Shown piece by piece: positions 1 through 12,713 of a stretch of DNA of 64,000 nucleotides. The stretch's first letter is position 1. Each line of letters opens with the position of its first letter. The stretch is from Trema orientale (taxonomy: Eukaryota > Streptophyta > Magnoliopsida > Rosales > Cannabaceae), in NCBI GenBank assembly GCA_002914845.1, contig JXTC01000042.1, positions 317,513 to 381,512 on the forward strand, given 5' to 3'. The translations under genes were made by a program, and so were the position numbers. The notes beneath the pieces were generated by a model that was given only the letters and a program-made list of their open reading frames with translations, was not told the origin of the DNA and ran no database searches.

Positions 1-153
1 TGTAACGCCACTAACCGCGAGTTTACAAAGAGAAGTCTTTCTACAACGGACGTGAGGCACCAAGGCGATTCCTATACCGGCGGTAGGTTTGAGGATTCAT
101 CCGGCACCACCGCCAACCACGCTTCCGACAATAACCAACAAGAAACTTCTTGA
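1..153 (+). CDS. possible 3' end of an unidentified coding sequence (partial)
   Basis: The first 50 codons of the window are open in frame 1 and end with TGA at 151-153. Base composition here is visibly richer in G+C than the AT-rich DNA that follows, and the predicted peptide is polar, ending in a run of Asn, Gln, Glu, Thr and Ser. I recognise no domain. It stops at the left arm of an inverted repeat (from about 133), so it could be the tail of a gene cut by the window edge, part of a transposon, or chance. The upstream sequence is needed to decide. Confidence 0.2.
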   Translation, partial: CNATNREFTKRSLSTTDVRHQGDSYTGGRFEDSSGTTANHASDNNQQETS

Positions 154-690
154 TCAGAGTAAATATTTTGTATAAGTTATTCTAATGCTCAGCTTATGCA
201 ATTAATATGATCAAATGCAATATTTGTAACAACTTTTATACCTGTTCTTTTCCTATTGATCAATTTAGTCTTCTTTTTGTAGCATATTCTCGCTATTTCT
301 TTCTCATTTGTTCTTTTGGTTCTTTATTCATATTTTTTCTTCTCTGTTGATGTAGTTCTCTTTGACATTTTTTTTCTCTCTCTTTTCTTTCATTTATTCT
401 GACTTCTTTTTTATATGATTTTGATAAACTACTTTCTTTCTCAATAAATACATTACCATCGATTCCATTATTCTTATTTATACTTCCATTATCATCATCG
501 CTACTTAAAGATATGTAATTATTTTTATTTTCACTCATATTTTCAATACTAACAATGTCGTCACTGTCGCTGCATCAGGAAAAGTGCAACTCCTTGAATC
601 TACATTTGATCATATTAATTGTATATGCTGAGCATTAGAATAACTTATACACAATATTTACTCTGATCAAGAAGCTTCTTGTTGGTTATA
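133..690. repeat. inverted repeat flanking an inverted Helitron fragment
   Basis: The left arm (about 133-226) and right arm (about 596-690) are near-perfect reverse complements. Both carry the block with ACAAGAA..CTTCTTGATCAGAG followed by the block around ATTCTAATGCTCAGC. Between the arms lies a minus-strand copy of the Helitron N-terminal segment. A related single arm lies at about 2821-2870. The arrangement suggests inversion or foldback duplication within the transposon relic. Confidence 0.7.
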
Positions 691-1839
691 TATTCTAATT
701 ACTTTTATTATGAAAAAAAGTCAATTATGCCAAAACTTTTAGTTCTTTGATAAGACGATAAAAAGATTAATAATGAGAATGAGTAATAACACAATGTGAC
801 CATTTGACAAATGAAAGTTCAGTCAAAAGAGAAGACATTACATGATAGTAATTTCTACAAATTATAATCATACAAAGAGCAACAAAGTATAATTTAAATT
901 ACAACACTGTAGAAAAAATTTTCTTACAAAAACATTTCAGTGAAAGCCCACACAACAGTGAAACTTTATTATTCCACTACTGAATATCAAATTAATTGGT
1001 AAATTGGTGAGAAAGCCAACGCAGGCCACAAAACAAGACTTTAATTTGAAATAGTTGAACGTAATGAATAAAGTATAAATCAAAACGGTTGGATAATATT
1101 AATAACAAAACTATTGTATTCAAATTTTTTGTGTACATTAAAGTTAAACAAATCTCTTCATAACAAGAATATATTAGTAACTTTTATTTCTAAACAAAGA
1201 ATTTAAATCTGATTATATATGTAAGTTGTAAAACAATCTGATAAGAACTTATTAAGATACATGCAACTTTTTCGATTTTTTTTTTGGGAAAAAATAAGCA
1301 TCTAAACATTAAAAAAAGTTCTATAAAATTGTAAATATAGAAGACCGAAGTAAAAAATAAATAGATAAACCAAAACCAAATAATATAAGAAGTTGAGGAA
1401 GAGAAATTTACCAGTTAGACAATTAACGTTCGCATATTTCAAACTGGCAAGGGTAATAGAGCCTAAAACTCATTCCTAAATTCTCTTTAAAAAAAAAATA
1501 GAGTCTGAAAAATATAATAAGAAAAGTGACCAGAACATGTTAAAAAAAAACAAGAAAATAGACCAAGTCATGTATAAATAATAAGTCATCTTTGAGTAGC
1601 GATGACGATAATGGAAGTATAAATAAGAATAATAGAATCGATAGTAATGTATTTATTGAAAGAGAAAATATTTTATCAAAATCATATAAAAAAGAAGTTA
1701 GAATAAATGAAAGAAAATAGAGAGAAAAAAAACGTCAAAGAGAACTATATCAACAGAGAAGACAAAATATGGACGAAAAACAAAAGGAATAAATGAGAAA
1801 GAAATGGCGAGAATACACTGCAAAAAGAAGACTAAGTTT

Positions 1840-1991
1840 TTTTTTTTTTTGTTTGAAAAAGTGGGGTTTAACTAATGACCACCACTTATTACAAATTAAA
1901 GGAAAATGTCACACACACACACTACCAAGGTTTGAACCCCTGACCCCCCCCAAACACACACACAACCCTCAAACCTTGGACCAACTGAGCT
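1840..1991 (-). mobile_element. tRNA-derived SINE inserted in the Helitron relic
   Basis: Read on the minus strand, the element opens with TAGCTCAGTTGGTCC, a good tRNA-like box A. The box-B-like GGTTCAAACC follows, then a CA/GT-rich body, and the element ends in an A tail (the T run at about 1838-1850 on +). An 11-bp target duplication, AGACTAAGTTT, flanks it at 1829-1839 and 1992-2002. The host Helitron reading resumes after it. A more decayed relative lies at about 31238-31405. Confidence 0.8.
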
Positions 1992-2095
1992 AGACTAAGT
2001 TTATTAATAGGAAAAGAACAACTTAATACCCAAGACGATCAATCATCAAGAAAAAAAATGAAGACAACTGTAAACTATGATTGCGATGTTATAAC

Positions 2096-3217
2096 TAACA
2101 ATGTTGATCTTATTGAGTTTCATAATATTTACAAAATAGGTAAGATAAAATTATTTATTTATTTCCATTAGCTGTGTTTTCATGTTTTTCTGGTTTTCAT
2201 ATTTTTAAAAAGAAAATGAAAAAAATTCATATTACAAATATTGTATTTTTTTAATGCAGGTGAGACTTCAAAACAGAGACAAGATATGAGAAAAACTCTT
2301 ATTGATAGAAAGAGAACAGATATGAAAGTTATTAATTTAATTATCTAACACGATTCATACTTATTCTTAAGATTTATAATCGAGTACCAATTATATGTTC
2401 CTCTTGACTCATATTGAGAAAACATAATATTTTTTATGTTTCTTATAACTTATTGGGTATTAAGTTGTTCTTTTCCTATTGATAAATTTAGTCTTCTTTT
2501 TGCACGTATTCTCGCCATTGCATTCTCATTTGTTCCTTTTGTTCTTCATCCATATTTTGTCTTCTTTGTTGATATAGTTCTCTTTGACGTTTTTTTTTTC
2601 TTTCTTTTCTTTCATTTATTCTAACTTCTTTTTTTATATGATTTTGATAAACTATTTTCTCTCTCAATAAATACATTACCATCGATTCCATTATTCTTAT
2701 TTATACTTCCATTATCATCATTACTACTCAAAGATATGTAATTATTTTTATTTTCGCTCATATTTTCAATACTAACAATGCCGTCACTATCGTTGCACCA
2801 GGAAAAATACAACTCCTTGACTCTGCATTTGATCATATTAATTGTATACGCTGAGCATTAGAATAACTTATAATGCTGATCTTATTGAGTTTTATAATAT
2901 TTACGAAATAGGTAAGATAAAATTATTTATTTATTTCTATTAGTTGTATTTTCATATTTTTCTGGTTTTCATATTTAAAAAAAAACGAAAAAAATTCATG
3001 TTACAAATATTGTATTTTTTATAATGCAGGTGAGACTTCAAAACAGAGACAAGATATGAGAAAAACCCTTATTGATAGAAAGAGAATATGAAAGTTGTTA
3101 ATTTAATTATCTAACATGATTCATACTCATTCTTAAGATTTATAATCGAGTATCAATTATATGTTCCTCTTGACTTATTGAGAAAACATAATTTTTTTAT
3201 GTTTCTTATAACTTATT
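2096..3217 (+). repeat. direct duplication of a Helitron segment around an inverted copy
   Basis: About 350 bp at 2096-2455 recurs at 2871-3217 with few differences. Both copies contain the same intron-like stretch (GTAAGATA ... AATGCAG) and the same following exon-like stretch. Between them, 2461-2870 is a reverse-complement copy of the 1580-2040 region that lacks the SINE. The SINE in the + copy therefore landed after the inverted copy was made, or the inverted copy came from a SINE-free relative. Confidence 0.75.
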
Positions 3218-3770
3218 GTTTGTTGTGATATGTCTTTGTAGACATCGGAAGCATTAAACGGAAAAATATTCAAATATTAGATGATATAGTTTAAGAACCT
3301 GATAAATTAAAATTACCAACGATATGTGAATATTGTAATACTAAAAAATTTTATCATGAAATAAAAAAAATTTAATTGTTCGGATGGAGAGATATCTCTA
3401 ACCATTAATGATGTTCCGAAGAAATTATATGATTTATTTATTTCCACATCAGACGATAGTTTAGGATTTTAAAAATACATTTGAATTTATAATAATAATT
3501 TTGCTTTTATATCATTCTTGTTAAATATGATAAAAATTTATATGAAAATGAAAAATATATATATATATATATATCGTGTGTAAGGACAAGTTTACCATTA
3601 TATAAGTGAACTTTTTTCATCAGATAATCGACCATCTAATATATACGTTTACTTCTATGATACAGAACATGAAATAGTTTATCGATTAAATAATTATCCT
3701 ATGCTTAATGCAAATATAGTACGCGTATTAACTAACATCTTACAAGTTAATCCTTATTGTTCATTTTTTT

Positions 3771-4291
3771 GTCATCTTAAAGATATACCAAATTTAGAAA
3801 ATTATAAAATCTGTATTAGATCTAATCTTCAGTTAGATCAAAGAGTATATAATTATCCTTTAGTCTCACAAGTAGCTGCAATATAGTTTGTAACACCACT
3901 GGGTCTCACCCAAAAGTGTTAGCTTGAAGGTACTTTTGGGCTCATAGACTACCACTTAAATACCCATGATTTTCTCAGAGTATACCCGATGCGGAACTTG
4001 GGACGTTACAATGTCCCCCCGTTAAGGGATTGTCATCTTAAAGATATACTAAATTTAGAAAATTATAAAATCTGTATTAGATCTAATCTTCAGTTAGATC
4101 AAAGAGTATATAATTATCCTTTAGTCTCACAAGTAGCTGCAATATAGTTTGTAACACCACTGGGTCTCACCCAAAAGTGCTAGCTTGAAGGTACTTTTGG
4201 GCTCATAGACTACCAATTAAATACCCATGATCTTCCCAGAGTATACCCGATGTGGGACTTGGGGCTTTAAAATCTCCCCATGTTAAGGGCC
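3771..4291 (+). repeat. tandem duplication spanning a TRIM/Helitron junction
   Basis: A unit of about 261 bp occurs twice in tandem: 3771-4030 and 4032-4291. Each unit holds the last 118 bp of the upstream Helitron coding segment, a complete TRIM LTR and about 20 bp beyond it. Because the unit spans the insertion junction, this duplication postdates the TRIM insertion. Confidence 0.85.
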
Positions 4292-4552
4292 TAGCGTCCT
4301 CGCTAGGGGTCCATATTCAATAGCCCATATATAACCCCTATGGGCGGAGTCCACACTCACCATAATTCCGGCCCATGGCAGCCTTCCAAGACCTACATGG
4401 GTATGGACTAGGTCAGTTTTGAATACCAAATATAACATTATTGGGCTTTACCCAAAAGTGCTAGCTTGAAGGTATTTTTGGACTCATAGACCACCACTTA
4501 AATACCCATGATCTTCCCAGAGCATACCCGATGTGGGACTTTGGGCGTTACA
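3889..4552 (-). mobile_element. TRIM-like miniature LTR element with an extra LTR copy (fossil)
   Basis: Three copies of a roughly 122-bp TG..CA terminal repeat lie at 3889-4010, 4150-4271 and 4431-4552. Read on the minus strand, the LTR at 4431-4552 is followed by a decayed initiator-Met-tRNA primer site (rc of about 4417-4430), a short non-coding internal region and a purine-rich stretch near 4272-4290. The LTR carries the CCCACATCGG-type motif common in plant TRIMs. A 5-bp target duplication, TAGTT, sits at 3884-3888 and 4553-4557. The element interrupts the Helitron N domain. The extra LTR comes from the later tandem duplication. It has no coding capacity, as usual for the family. Confidence 0.8.
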
Positions 4553-5035
4553 TAGTTAGACAACGATTCCTCAACAAAATATGAAAGTCTTGATATAATT
4601 GTGCTTTCACATTCTGGATTTAGTTATAGAATTGAATATTATTTTGGTTGTTATGATCCTTTACAATATCCTTTATTATTCCCTTATGGAGATATTGGTT
4701 GTCATCGAGGTATATTAAAAAATAAAAACAAAAAATATTCCTATGATGAATATGAACCTTTGATCAACCTACAAAATATAAGTTCAGCTATGAAGCTATT
4801 ACAAAAAGAAACTAAAGATACGTGTACTATTGAATGTACGTACCAATAGTTTATTTTGAATTGTACATTAATTTATTGTCTCTGTTTTAATTTTTCAGTT
4901 TCAAAGATAAGGAAGAAAAATATGGTTTTTTGCCGCCAATATTATTATTATAAGTTACAAATTAGATCTATAGATAAATCTTTAATATTATATTCTCGTC
5001 GTCTCTTTCAACAATGGGTATGTATATAAAACTTG

Positions 5036-5998
5036 AAACTTAACGATTAAATTATATTCGAAATAAATAAGATGAGATCTGTGCTGATTTATATCAAGGA
5101 ACTGTAGTGATTGAAGAGGAGAATGCATCGATTCTTCTAAATATCGGATAAATCGATAATTATTTGGATAAATACTACTGACAAGATAAATTCTACTCAA
5201 ATTAGAAATATCCTAATTCTCTTTTGATAATTATGAAATAATTAAAATTTTCCTATAATTAAAACCTAATTATCCTATTTTAAACAGGTAGTCTCCCAAT
5301 ATTTTATTATTTACAAATGTAATAGACTAGGACTCTCCCAGATTCCTAGTCATAAAGTGCTAAAATTAGCTACGCTCTCTATTGTCATTTCGTAATCTCT
5401 CATACAGTGTAAAACTCACTATGGACGTAGGCCATTTTGGCTCCGATCTAGGGTTCCTCAACCGTTATTTTTCATCAACACCATTAGACGACTACGACAC
5501 AATCATTTTCAGTTTTGATGTATCAGTTCTTTAAAATTTGTCATTTAGTGCCGAAAAAGGAAACAAAAAAGAAAAAAGAAAAAAAAGAGAAACATACATT
5601 TTGCTGTACTTATTTTCCTGTCGTTTTAAGAATGTAAACGACATTTTGTTATTGATTCAATATTCGTTTACTTTGTAAATACCCACATACGTAACATAGG
5701 TATGTCCCTTTTTCTTAAAAAAAAAACATAGGTATGTCCATTCAAATGGAGCACTAACACGTGGCCGAGTAGGATTGGTTGCTAGAGGTTGAGTTGTCTT
5801 GTGGCCGTTATGCTTTTCCAAAATTGAAAAGTGGAATGGAATAGATTGTGTGTTTGTTTTGCCTTGTAGCGTCCAAGGCTATAAGTATAACCGTACTCGG
5901 AGGAAAATAGAGACATAGAGAAAACAATTTTTTTTTTAATGCTATTTAATGTAAAAATTCCCCAGAGTCGGTGACGGCAACTCATGTCCTCTGCTCCG
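5036..5998. other. gene-free spacer upstream of the helicase gene
   Basis: AT-rich with no supported gene. The stretch at about 5285-5490 looks like the downstream half of an old copia LTR, with a purine/pyrimidine pattern and a TGGACGTAGGCC-like motif typical of plant copia U5 regions, but I cannot define its ends. A poly-purine run lies at 5556-5592. Confidence 0.3.
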
Positions 5999-6228
5999 GG
6001 TTATATATATGAGGCTTCAGTCTTTCAGAAGGTATCATTAATTAATTTGGTCACTACGAAGCATAGTCGGTAGAAAACACCCCCACAAAACACCTTCGGG
6101 TAACATCTGCATCTCATCCTCTCGATCAATCTCTCGTTCTCGGCAGCTCTAGGAAACCCCAAAGCACCTGCATCTCATCTCTCGATCGATCTCTCAATCT
6201 GGGCAGCTCTCTGTTGTCGTCTCTGATA
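5999..6228 (+). promoter_or_regulatory. putative core promoter and 5' leader of the helicase gene
   Basis: A TATATATA stretch at about 6004-6012 is a plausible TATA box about 220 bp before the start codon. The leader contains a tandem duplication: a 47-bp unit at about 6104-6150 recurs at about 6166-6210, with CATCTCATC, CTCGATC and GCAGCTCT in both. The leader is rich in CT, as is common near plant transcription starts. No cDNA evidence is available here. Confidence 0.45.
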
Positions 6229-8347
<2,119 letters not shown>

Positions 8348-8851
8348 TATTTTATGCATACCCTCTTTAATTTGATAAACTGAACTTGTGCCAGTCTCAT
8401 ATCCCAATGAGCACGAAAATGAACACGTAATATCAAGAAATTAAAAAAGTATTGTCTTAACAACTTCGTTTCTTTTTGCTGCATTTCACTGCTATTTCTT
8501 TGTTTGTTTTGCTTTCTCAGTGTCCTTTTCCATTCGAGAACACACGCATGTAGAGAGAGAGGGAGAGACACACTGAGACACACACATATATGTTTATTCT
8601 ATAGTTGCCTGAAGCAATTAATTCTTTTTAGGAAACAAAGATGGCCCTCTAGGGCATGGTTAAAACGCACATTTTGGCATTAGTTGTCTTGTTTGCATTC
8701 CTAGCCTGTTATTAGCTTGTGAGCCGGTCTTTGTTTCGGAACTTAGGATGCTAGTTTTGAAGGAGACAGAGTTTATATGTTCTGCTGGCATGGCTCATAA
8801 TACGGTAGGATGCAAAGTTATTCTCAGTTTTCCTCTTGTTTAGAACTTGAA
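8348..8851. other. 3' flank of the helicase gene, no gene seen
   Basis: This stretch contains the 3' UTR, with AT-rich candidate polyadenylation signals near 8340-8450, and a GA/CA-rich run at 8550-8590. I see no coding or structural RNA signal. Confidence 0.4.
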
Positions 8852-8860
8852 CTTTGTTTA

Positions 8861-9977
8861 GGGGATTTCTACTATACAACCCCTATTTTTAACCTTATTA
8901 CTACAACCTTTTTATTTACCGTTAGATCTAAATAGACGATATAGACTGCATAAGGTGCACAAGGCCAATTATGTGTCAAAAAACATATGATTATTACCTT
9001 TTATTAGATAAAAAATTAAATTATAAAAATAAGTCTACTCCTCTTCAGAAATACTTCGATTGAATATCCTGTTGACCAAAACCAAATCAATCTAAATAAT
9101 GTCGAATCTGATCAAATGGTATCTAGATCTAAAGGAAGGCACGAACACCGTGGGCAAATTTAATATCTTTTATTCCTCATTCTCGTTCGTCTTCTTCCTC
9201 TGAAAAAAATTTGAAAGTTCTGAGTTTTTTTTCTGGCTTCAGTGACACGCAAAGGCAAAGCCGATTTTCTTTTTTATTTTTTCGAGTGGGAGGTCTGAGT
9301 AGCGATTAGGGATGGGCTGATTTGTTTTTAGTCAGATAACTTCTATTTCTGTCTTCAAATCACCTCCTTCTCTCCTCTCTCTCCATAGGCACCACCGAAT
9401 TTCATTAGAAATTATCAGATGTCCCTTCTTCGTGAGATTTGTGATTGGTTCTTTTAAAAGTTCAAATCCAAATGTGTATTTCTTGTTCCTTGATCTTTGT
9501 TGGTGAGGAATGAGAAATTTTCCAAATCAGTTCAAAAAAAAAAAAAAAAAAAAAACAGTAGATTAGATCTTAAACCCACAATATTCAGAGACACAATGAA
9601 AATTGTGACTTCAATATTTTAATGTATTTTTTTTACAGTCGATCCATACCCATTAAGTACACTCGTATATTTCTTAAAATCGTTGAATCAATGAAAGCCT
9701 ATAAAGAGAAAGACGAACAATTGTTTGTAGATCGAAAATTATGGTTGACTGAAGTCAGATCAAAATTTAAAAATAAAAAAAAAATAGAAAAAGAGACTGA
9801 AGAGGAACATAAACTGTTTCAACAAATGAAGAAGAAGACAGAAGAATAATCCAGCGTATCCCAGTTTACTATTCATTGTAGTTTGTGGGGCCTGTTAAAT
9901 AGTTAGATTGATTATGGGCAGTCCGATGGGGTTGTTGTGCTAGGACCGAATCATGGGGTCCTATAATAGAATTTCCC
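8861..9977. mobile_element. Mutator-like non-autonomous element with 9-bp TSD (candidate Pack-MULE)
   Basis: The 23-bp ends at 8861-8883 and 9955-9977 are inverted repeats matching at about 18 of 23 positions (GGGGATTTCTACTATA... against GGGAAATTCTATTATA...). They are flanked by an exact 9-bp direct repeat, CTTTGTTTA, at 8852-8860 and 9978-9986, the size made by Mutator-family transposases. There is no transposase, so the element depends on another. Inside is a 75-codon open frame, 9622-9849, preceded by TTTTTTTTACAG at about 9628-9639, which looks like a splice acceptor. The peptide is Lys/Glu-rich and probably helical. That raises the possibility of a captured host exon, but I do not recognise the source. 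Confidence 0.75.
9639..9849 (+). pseudogene. possible captured 3' exon inside the MULE
   Basis: From the acceptor-like AG near 9639 the frame stays open to TAA at 9847-9849, about 69 codons. The peptide is strongly charged, with KEKDEQ, KKKIEKETEEE and MKKKTEE stretches, and would form a helix or coiled coil. No family was recognised and the rest of any parent gene is absent. It may equally be a chance frame in AT-rich DNA. Confidence 0.3.
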
Positions 9978-10349
9978 CTTTGTTTATTAGCTTATTAAAT
10001 ACAAAATATCACAAAGACGTGCTCAGAGAAACAAAGTGAGAGATTTCAAAAGAAAAGTGAACATACTTTACAAATAATATGGGGAAAAAAAAAAAAAAAC
10101 AGAAAAACAACAACCAAAACAAAGCCAGAAATAAAGTTGATAATACTTCCTGACTTTGGACACTATACACACAACTTGTACACTACTAGACTTAATGATA
10201 AGACCACTTAGAATCTGTACGCTAAAAATATCTAGAGAAACATGTTCAACAATAGATAGTTACAAAGTGTGTGATGCCATAGCATTGCATAGAATACACG
10301 GTTTAAAAAAATAAAAATAAACTCGTAACATGGTGCACCACACGAAAAT
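9978..10349. other. spacer, no gene seen
   Basis: AT-rich with an A run at 10085-10100. The left end merges into decayed sequence beyond the subtilase pseudogene's C terminus. I see nothing else. Confidence 0.35.
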
Positions 10350-12285
10350 ACTTTTTTACACTGAAGTGATACAATAGGACTATGAACTTTGTGCGATCCC
10401 TTCTCTTCAACCCAAAGTAAGCGCACCATATGAAATCCTCGTCTTGATTCCCTTTGTATGTTATTTCAAGGGTGTAAGACTCCCATTTGTTTTTTTCCTC
10501 CACTTTGCTTTAGAAACCACCATCTTTGGTGATACTATAACATTAGAATTCAATGGTTTAATCAATTGAGCCTTGTACGTCACCTGATCACCTTCTCTAA
10601 CATTTGTGAGAGTCCTTTCAAAACTCTTTTAACTTTTGCAGTTGTATGATTATATAATGCAATAAACGATGGGTAGATAAGACCATCAGATGGATTGTCA
10701 CAGTTATAAGTTTTTGTTCTAGTAATGAATGAGATTTTCTCCGTATCAAGATAGAAGCATAGTAAATTCACATAATCTTGTGCCAATTTGAGATTATCTC
10801 CCCAATCTCAAATGGCACTACAACATCCATCGACTGTTTTCACGGTGGTTATGATAGCCAGATCGAATCGCCGATGGACTCCATTCCGAGTGTGCACCTT
10901 TCAAAACTAAAACTACACCAACTACATGAAGGTTAGCATATGATGTGCCGATGGTCTTCAAATTATCGCCGATGTTCTCCATTGATTTATTTGGAACCCA
11001 TGCTCCTAAAACATTTGATCCCGGAGCCATTACATCTTGTTTTAGAAGTCTTCCAAGGTCAAATGATGGACCGTAGAACTAAAATTTGCCACAATAAGTG
11101 CAAGATTTGGCTTTTTTTTATAGTCTTATGGAACTTGAGGGTGGCTAAAGGCATAGTAGTAGTTCCTATATACTCCATCATAGTCTTTGCTTACTTTGGC
11201 CGAATGAGAATGCAATGGCAAGGAATTTTATCTAATTGACTATTGAAAACAAGTATGACTACTGACACATTTGACTCGTTAATTGTGGATATTTTTTAGA
11301 ACCAGGATCACAAACTATGATTTTGTTAGAATATTTAGAAAAAAGTTCAGGAGAATCACAAGATTATAGAGCCTTATCATATACTAGTGGCATGTTACGC
11401 AAAGAAGTTTTTCCACGGAACGTTGACCATCCATTAATCTTTAATGCTCCTCCAAGAATCAACGATCCTGCAAAACATCGGTCAATGGTGCCTGCACCAA
11501 CAGTTATAACCCATGGGAAAACGTGTCCTACAGTGCCTATTCCCGGACCTTCATTACAAGCCGAGCATGATATATATCGCGATACCTTTCTCCATGGAAG
11601 AAAATGAACCCGCTGCTATAGAATTTCCCCAAAAATTTTTTACTTTTGTTCAGGCTAGAGAGACTGAAATCACATCAACACCATCAACAATTGCATTATC
11701 TATACCAGCAAGAACATCTGAACCTACATATCCTTCATCACATGCCACCTTATACACTATCTATTGTTACATAATACATACTGAGGAATTAAACTCTTGT
11801 CCTCCTTGACATGAGTCCTTCCATTTGATTGAAGTATTAGTACCCATACCTGTCATTAAAACTAGGATTTCCCAGCCAATTACCGCTGTCCATGACGTCA
11901 AAAATTAACATTCTCGCTTTACTTCGAAGCAGACATAGGATGGGTTTAGTAACATGAATTCTGGAGAATAGGTGGTATAAAGTGACAGGTCCACTAATAT
12001 GAGCTAAGATGAAGCTTGGAAACTTTTTCAAAGACTCAAAAGTTCTGAGGGGGATTATAAAGAGAGACTAAAACCATGGATTCCATGGTCACAGGTATAT
12101 ACTAGGGATGATGAAAGCAACTTGTTGGCATCATCCGAGTAAGAATTTTCAAACCCAAGAGACTTGATCATAGAGGAATACGAATAATTATGGCTAGTGT
12201 ATAACCTTGGCACGAGGGCTTTGTCCATGTGAACTATATTGACAGAGCTTTCTGATGACATTAATACAACATGGAGAACCAACAA
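10350..12285 (-). pseudogene. subtilisin-like serine protease (plant SBT1 type), pseudogene
   Basis: The minus strand preserves a plant subtilase end to end, in pieces across several frames. It has an I9-type propeptide with NIVHMDKALVPRLY (about 12190-12240), KKFPSF then VMDSGNWLGNPSFND around the catalytic Asp (about 11850-12025), and DVLAGIDNAIVDGVDVISVSL (about 11670-11740). GAGTIDRCFAGSLILG follows near 11420-11500, then MAPGSNVLGAWVPN (about 10990-11030), the catalytic Ser region as GTSYA (normally GTSMA), GAHSEWSPSAIRS near 10870, and the fibronectin-like C-terminal end SYTLEITYKG plus WVEEKGSHKVHSPIV near 10360-10480. In functional relatives the family is secreted to the apoplast. The segment with the catalytic His (HGTH) is missing near 11800-11840, and frameshifts and stops are many. 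It is intronless, like most SBT1 genes. Confidence 0.85.
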
Positions 12286-12696
12286 AAGCCATTAAAAAAA
12301 AGAAGAAAAGAAAAAAAAAAGAGGAAAACACGAACCTCAGTAAAAACCATTATTCTCTATAATCAAGACGTACATACAACTCTTTTCTTACATGCATGGT
12401 ATATATACGATTATGTTGGAAGTAATTTTTTTCTCTTTCATTTAAGGAGGAACCAAAGTTAATTACAGTATCACCTAATTCATACCAAGTTCATAAAATT
12501 ATAAAATGATTAACTACTGCGAAATAAAGGCCAAAGAAGCAACTAATTTCATTTGCGGTTAAAATTAATTCGTATGAAGTTTAACTTGATTTGTCGCATT
12601 CTACCAAAGAAAAAAAAAAAAAAAAGAATTTGTCGCAAAGGGAAAGGTTTTTTGTTTTGTTTAACTTAATTAAAATATTTCTCTTAGTGGGGCTAA
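12286..12696. other. spacer, no gene seen
   Basis: AT-rich with A-rich runs at about 12295-12325 and 12607-12625. It would hold the promoter of the former subtilase gene; I see no clear TATA box or other element. Confidence 0.3.
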
Positions 12697-12713
12697 ACTA
12701 ATCGAAGTATCGA

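Larger units (their letters stand above)
227..5035 (+). mobile_element. Helitron relic, rearranged and truncated (Rep N-terminal region only)
   Basis: Pieces of a plant Helitron RepHel protein can be read across this block. Three copies of a basic, Arg/Glu/Gln-rich N-terminal segment lie at about 227-590 (-), 1580-2040 (+) and 2461-2870 (-). A segment with an apparent intron (donor near 2131, acceptor near 2260) lies at about 2096-2455 and is repeated directly at 2871-3217. The Helitron-like N domain follows: a CEYC-type cysteine motif near 3331, LDQRVYN near 3835, and the hallmark YDPLQYPLLFPYG at about 4650-4690, then a CRQYYYYKLQIR-like motif near 4930. The last recognisable codons end near 5030. 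Stops interrupt the frame and no helicase domain follows, so the copy is dead. I saw no certain Helitron ends (5' TC, 3' hairpin plus CTRR). Confidence 0.8.

Noticed and set aside
1930-1992. tRNA gene suggested by box A and box B motifs
   Set aside because: No cloverleaf or acceptor stem can be folded, and the motifs sit inside a SINE with an A tail and target duplication. The same applies at 12722-12800.
6214-6228. Helicase start at 6214
   Set aside because: The codon there is TTG. The first in-frame ATG is 6229, in a better start context.
11317-11809. Two plus-strand open frames of about 96-98 codons
   Set aside because: Their reverse complement reads as subtilase (GAGTIDRCFAGS and neighbouring motifs), so they are antisense shadows of the pseudogene.
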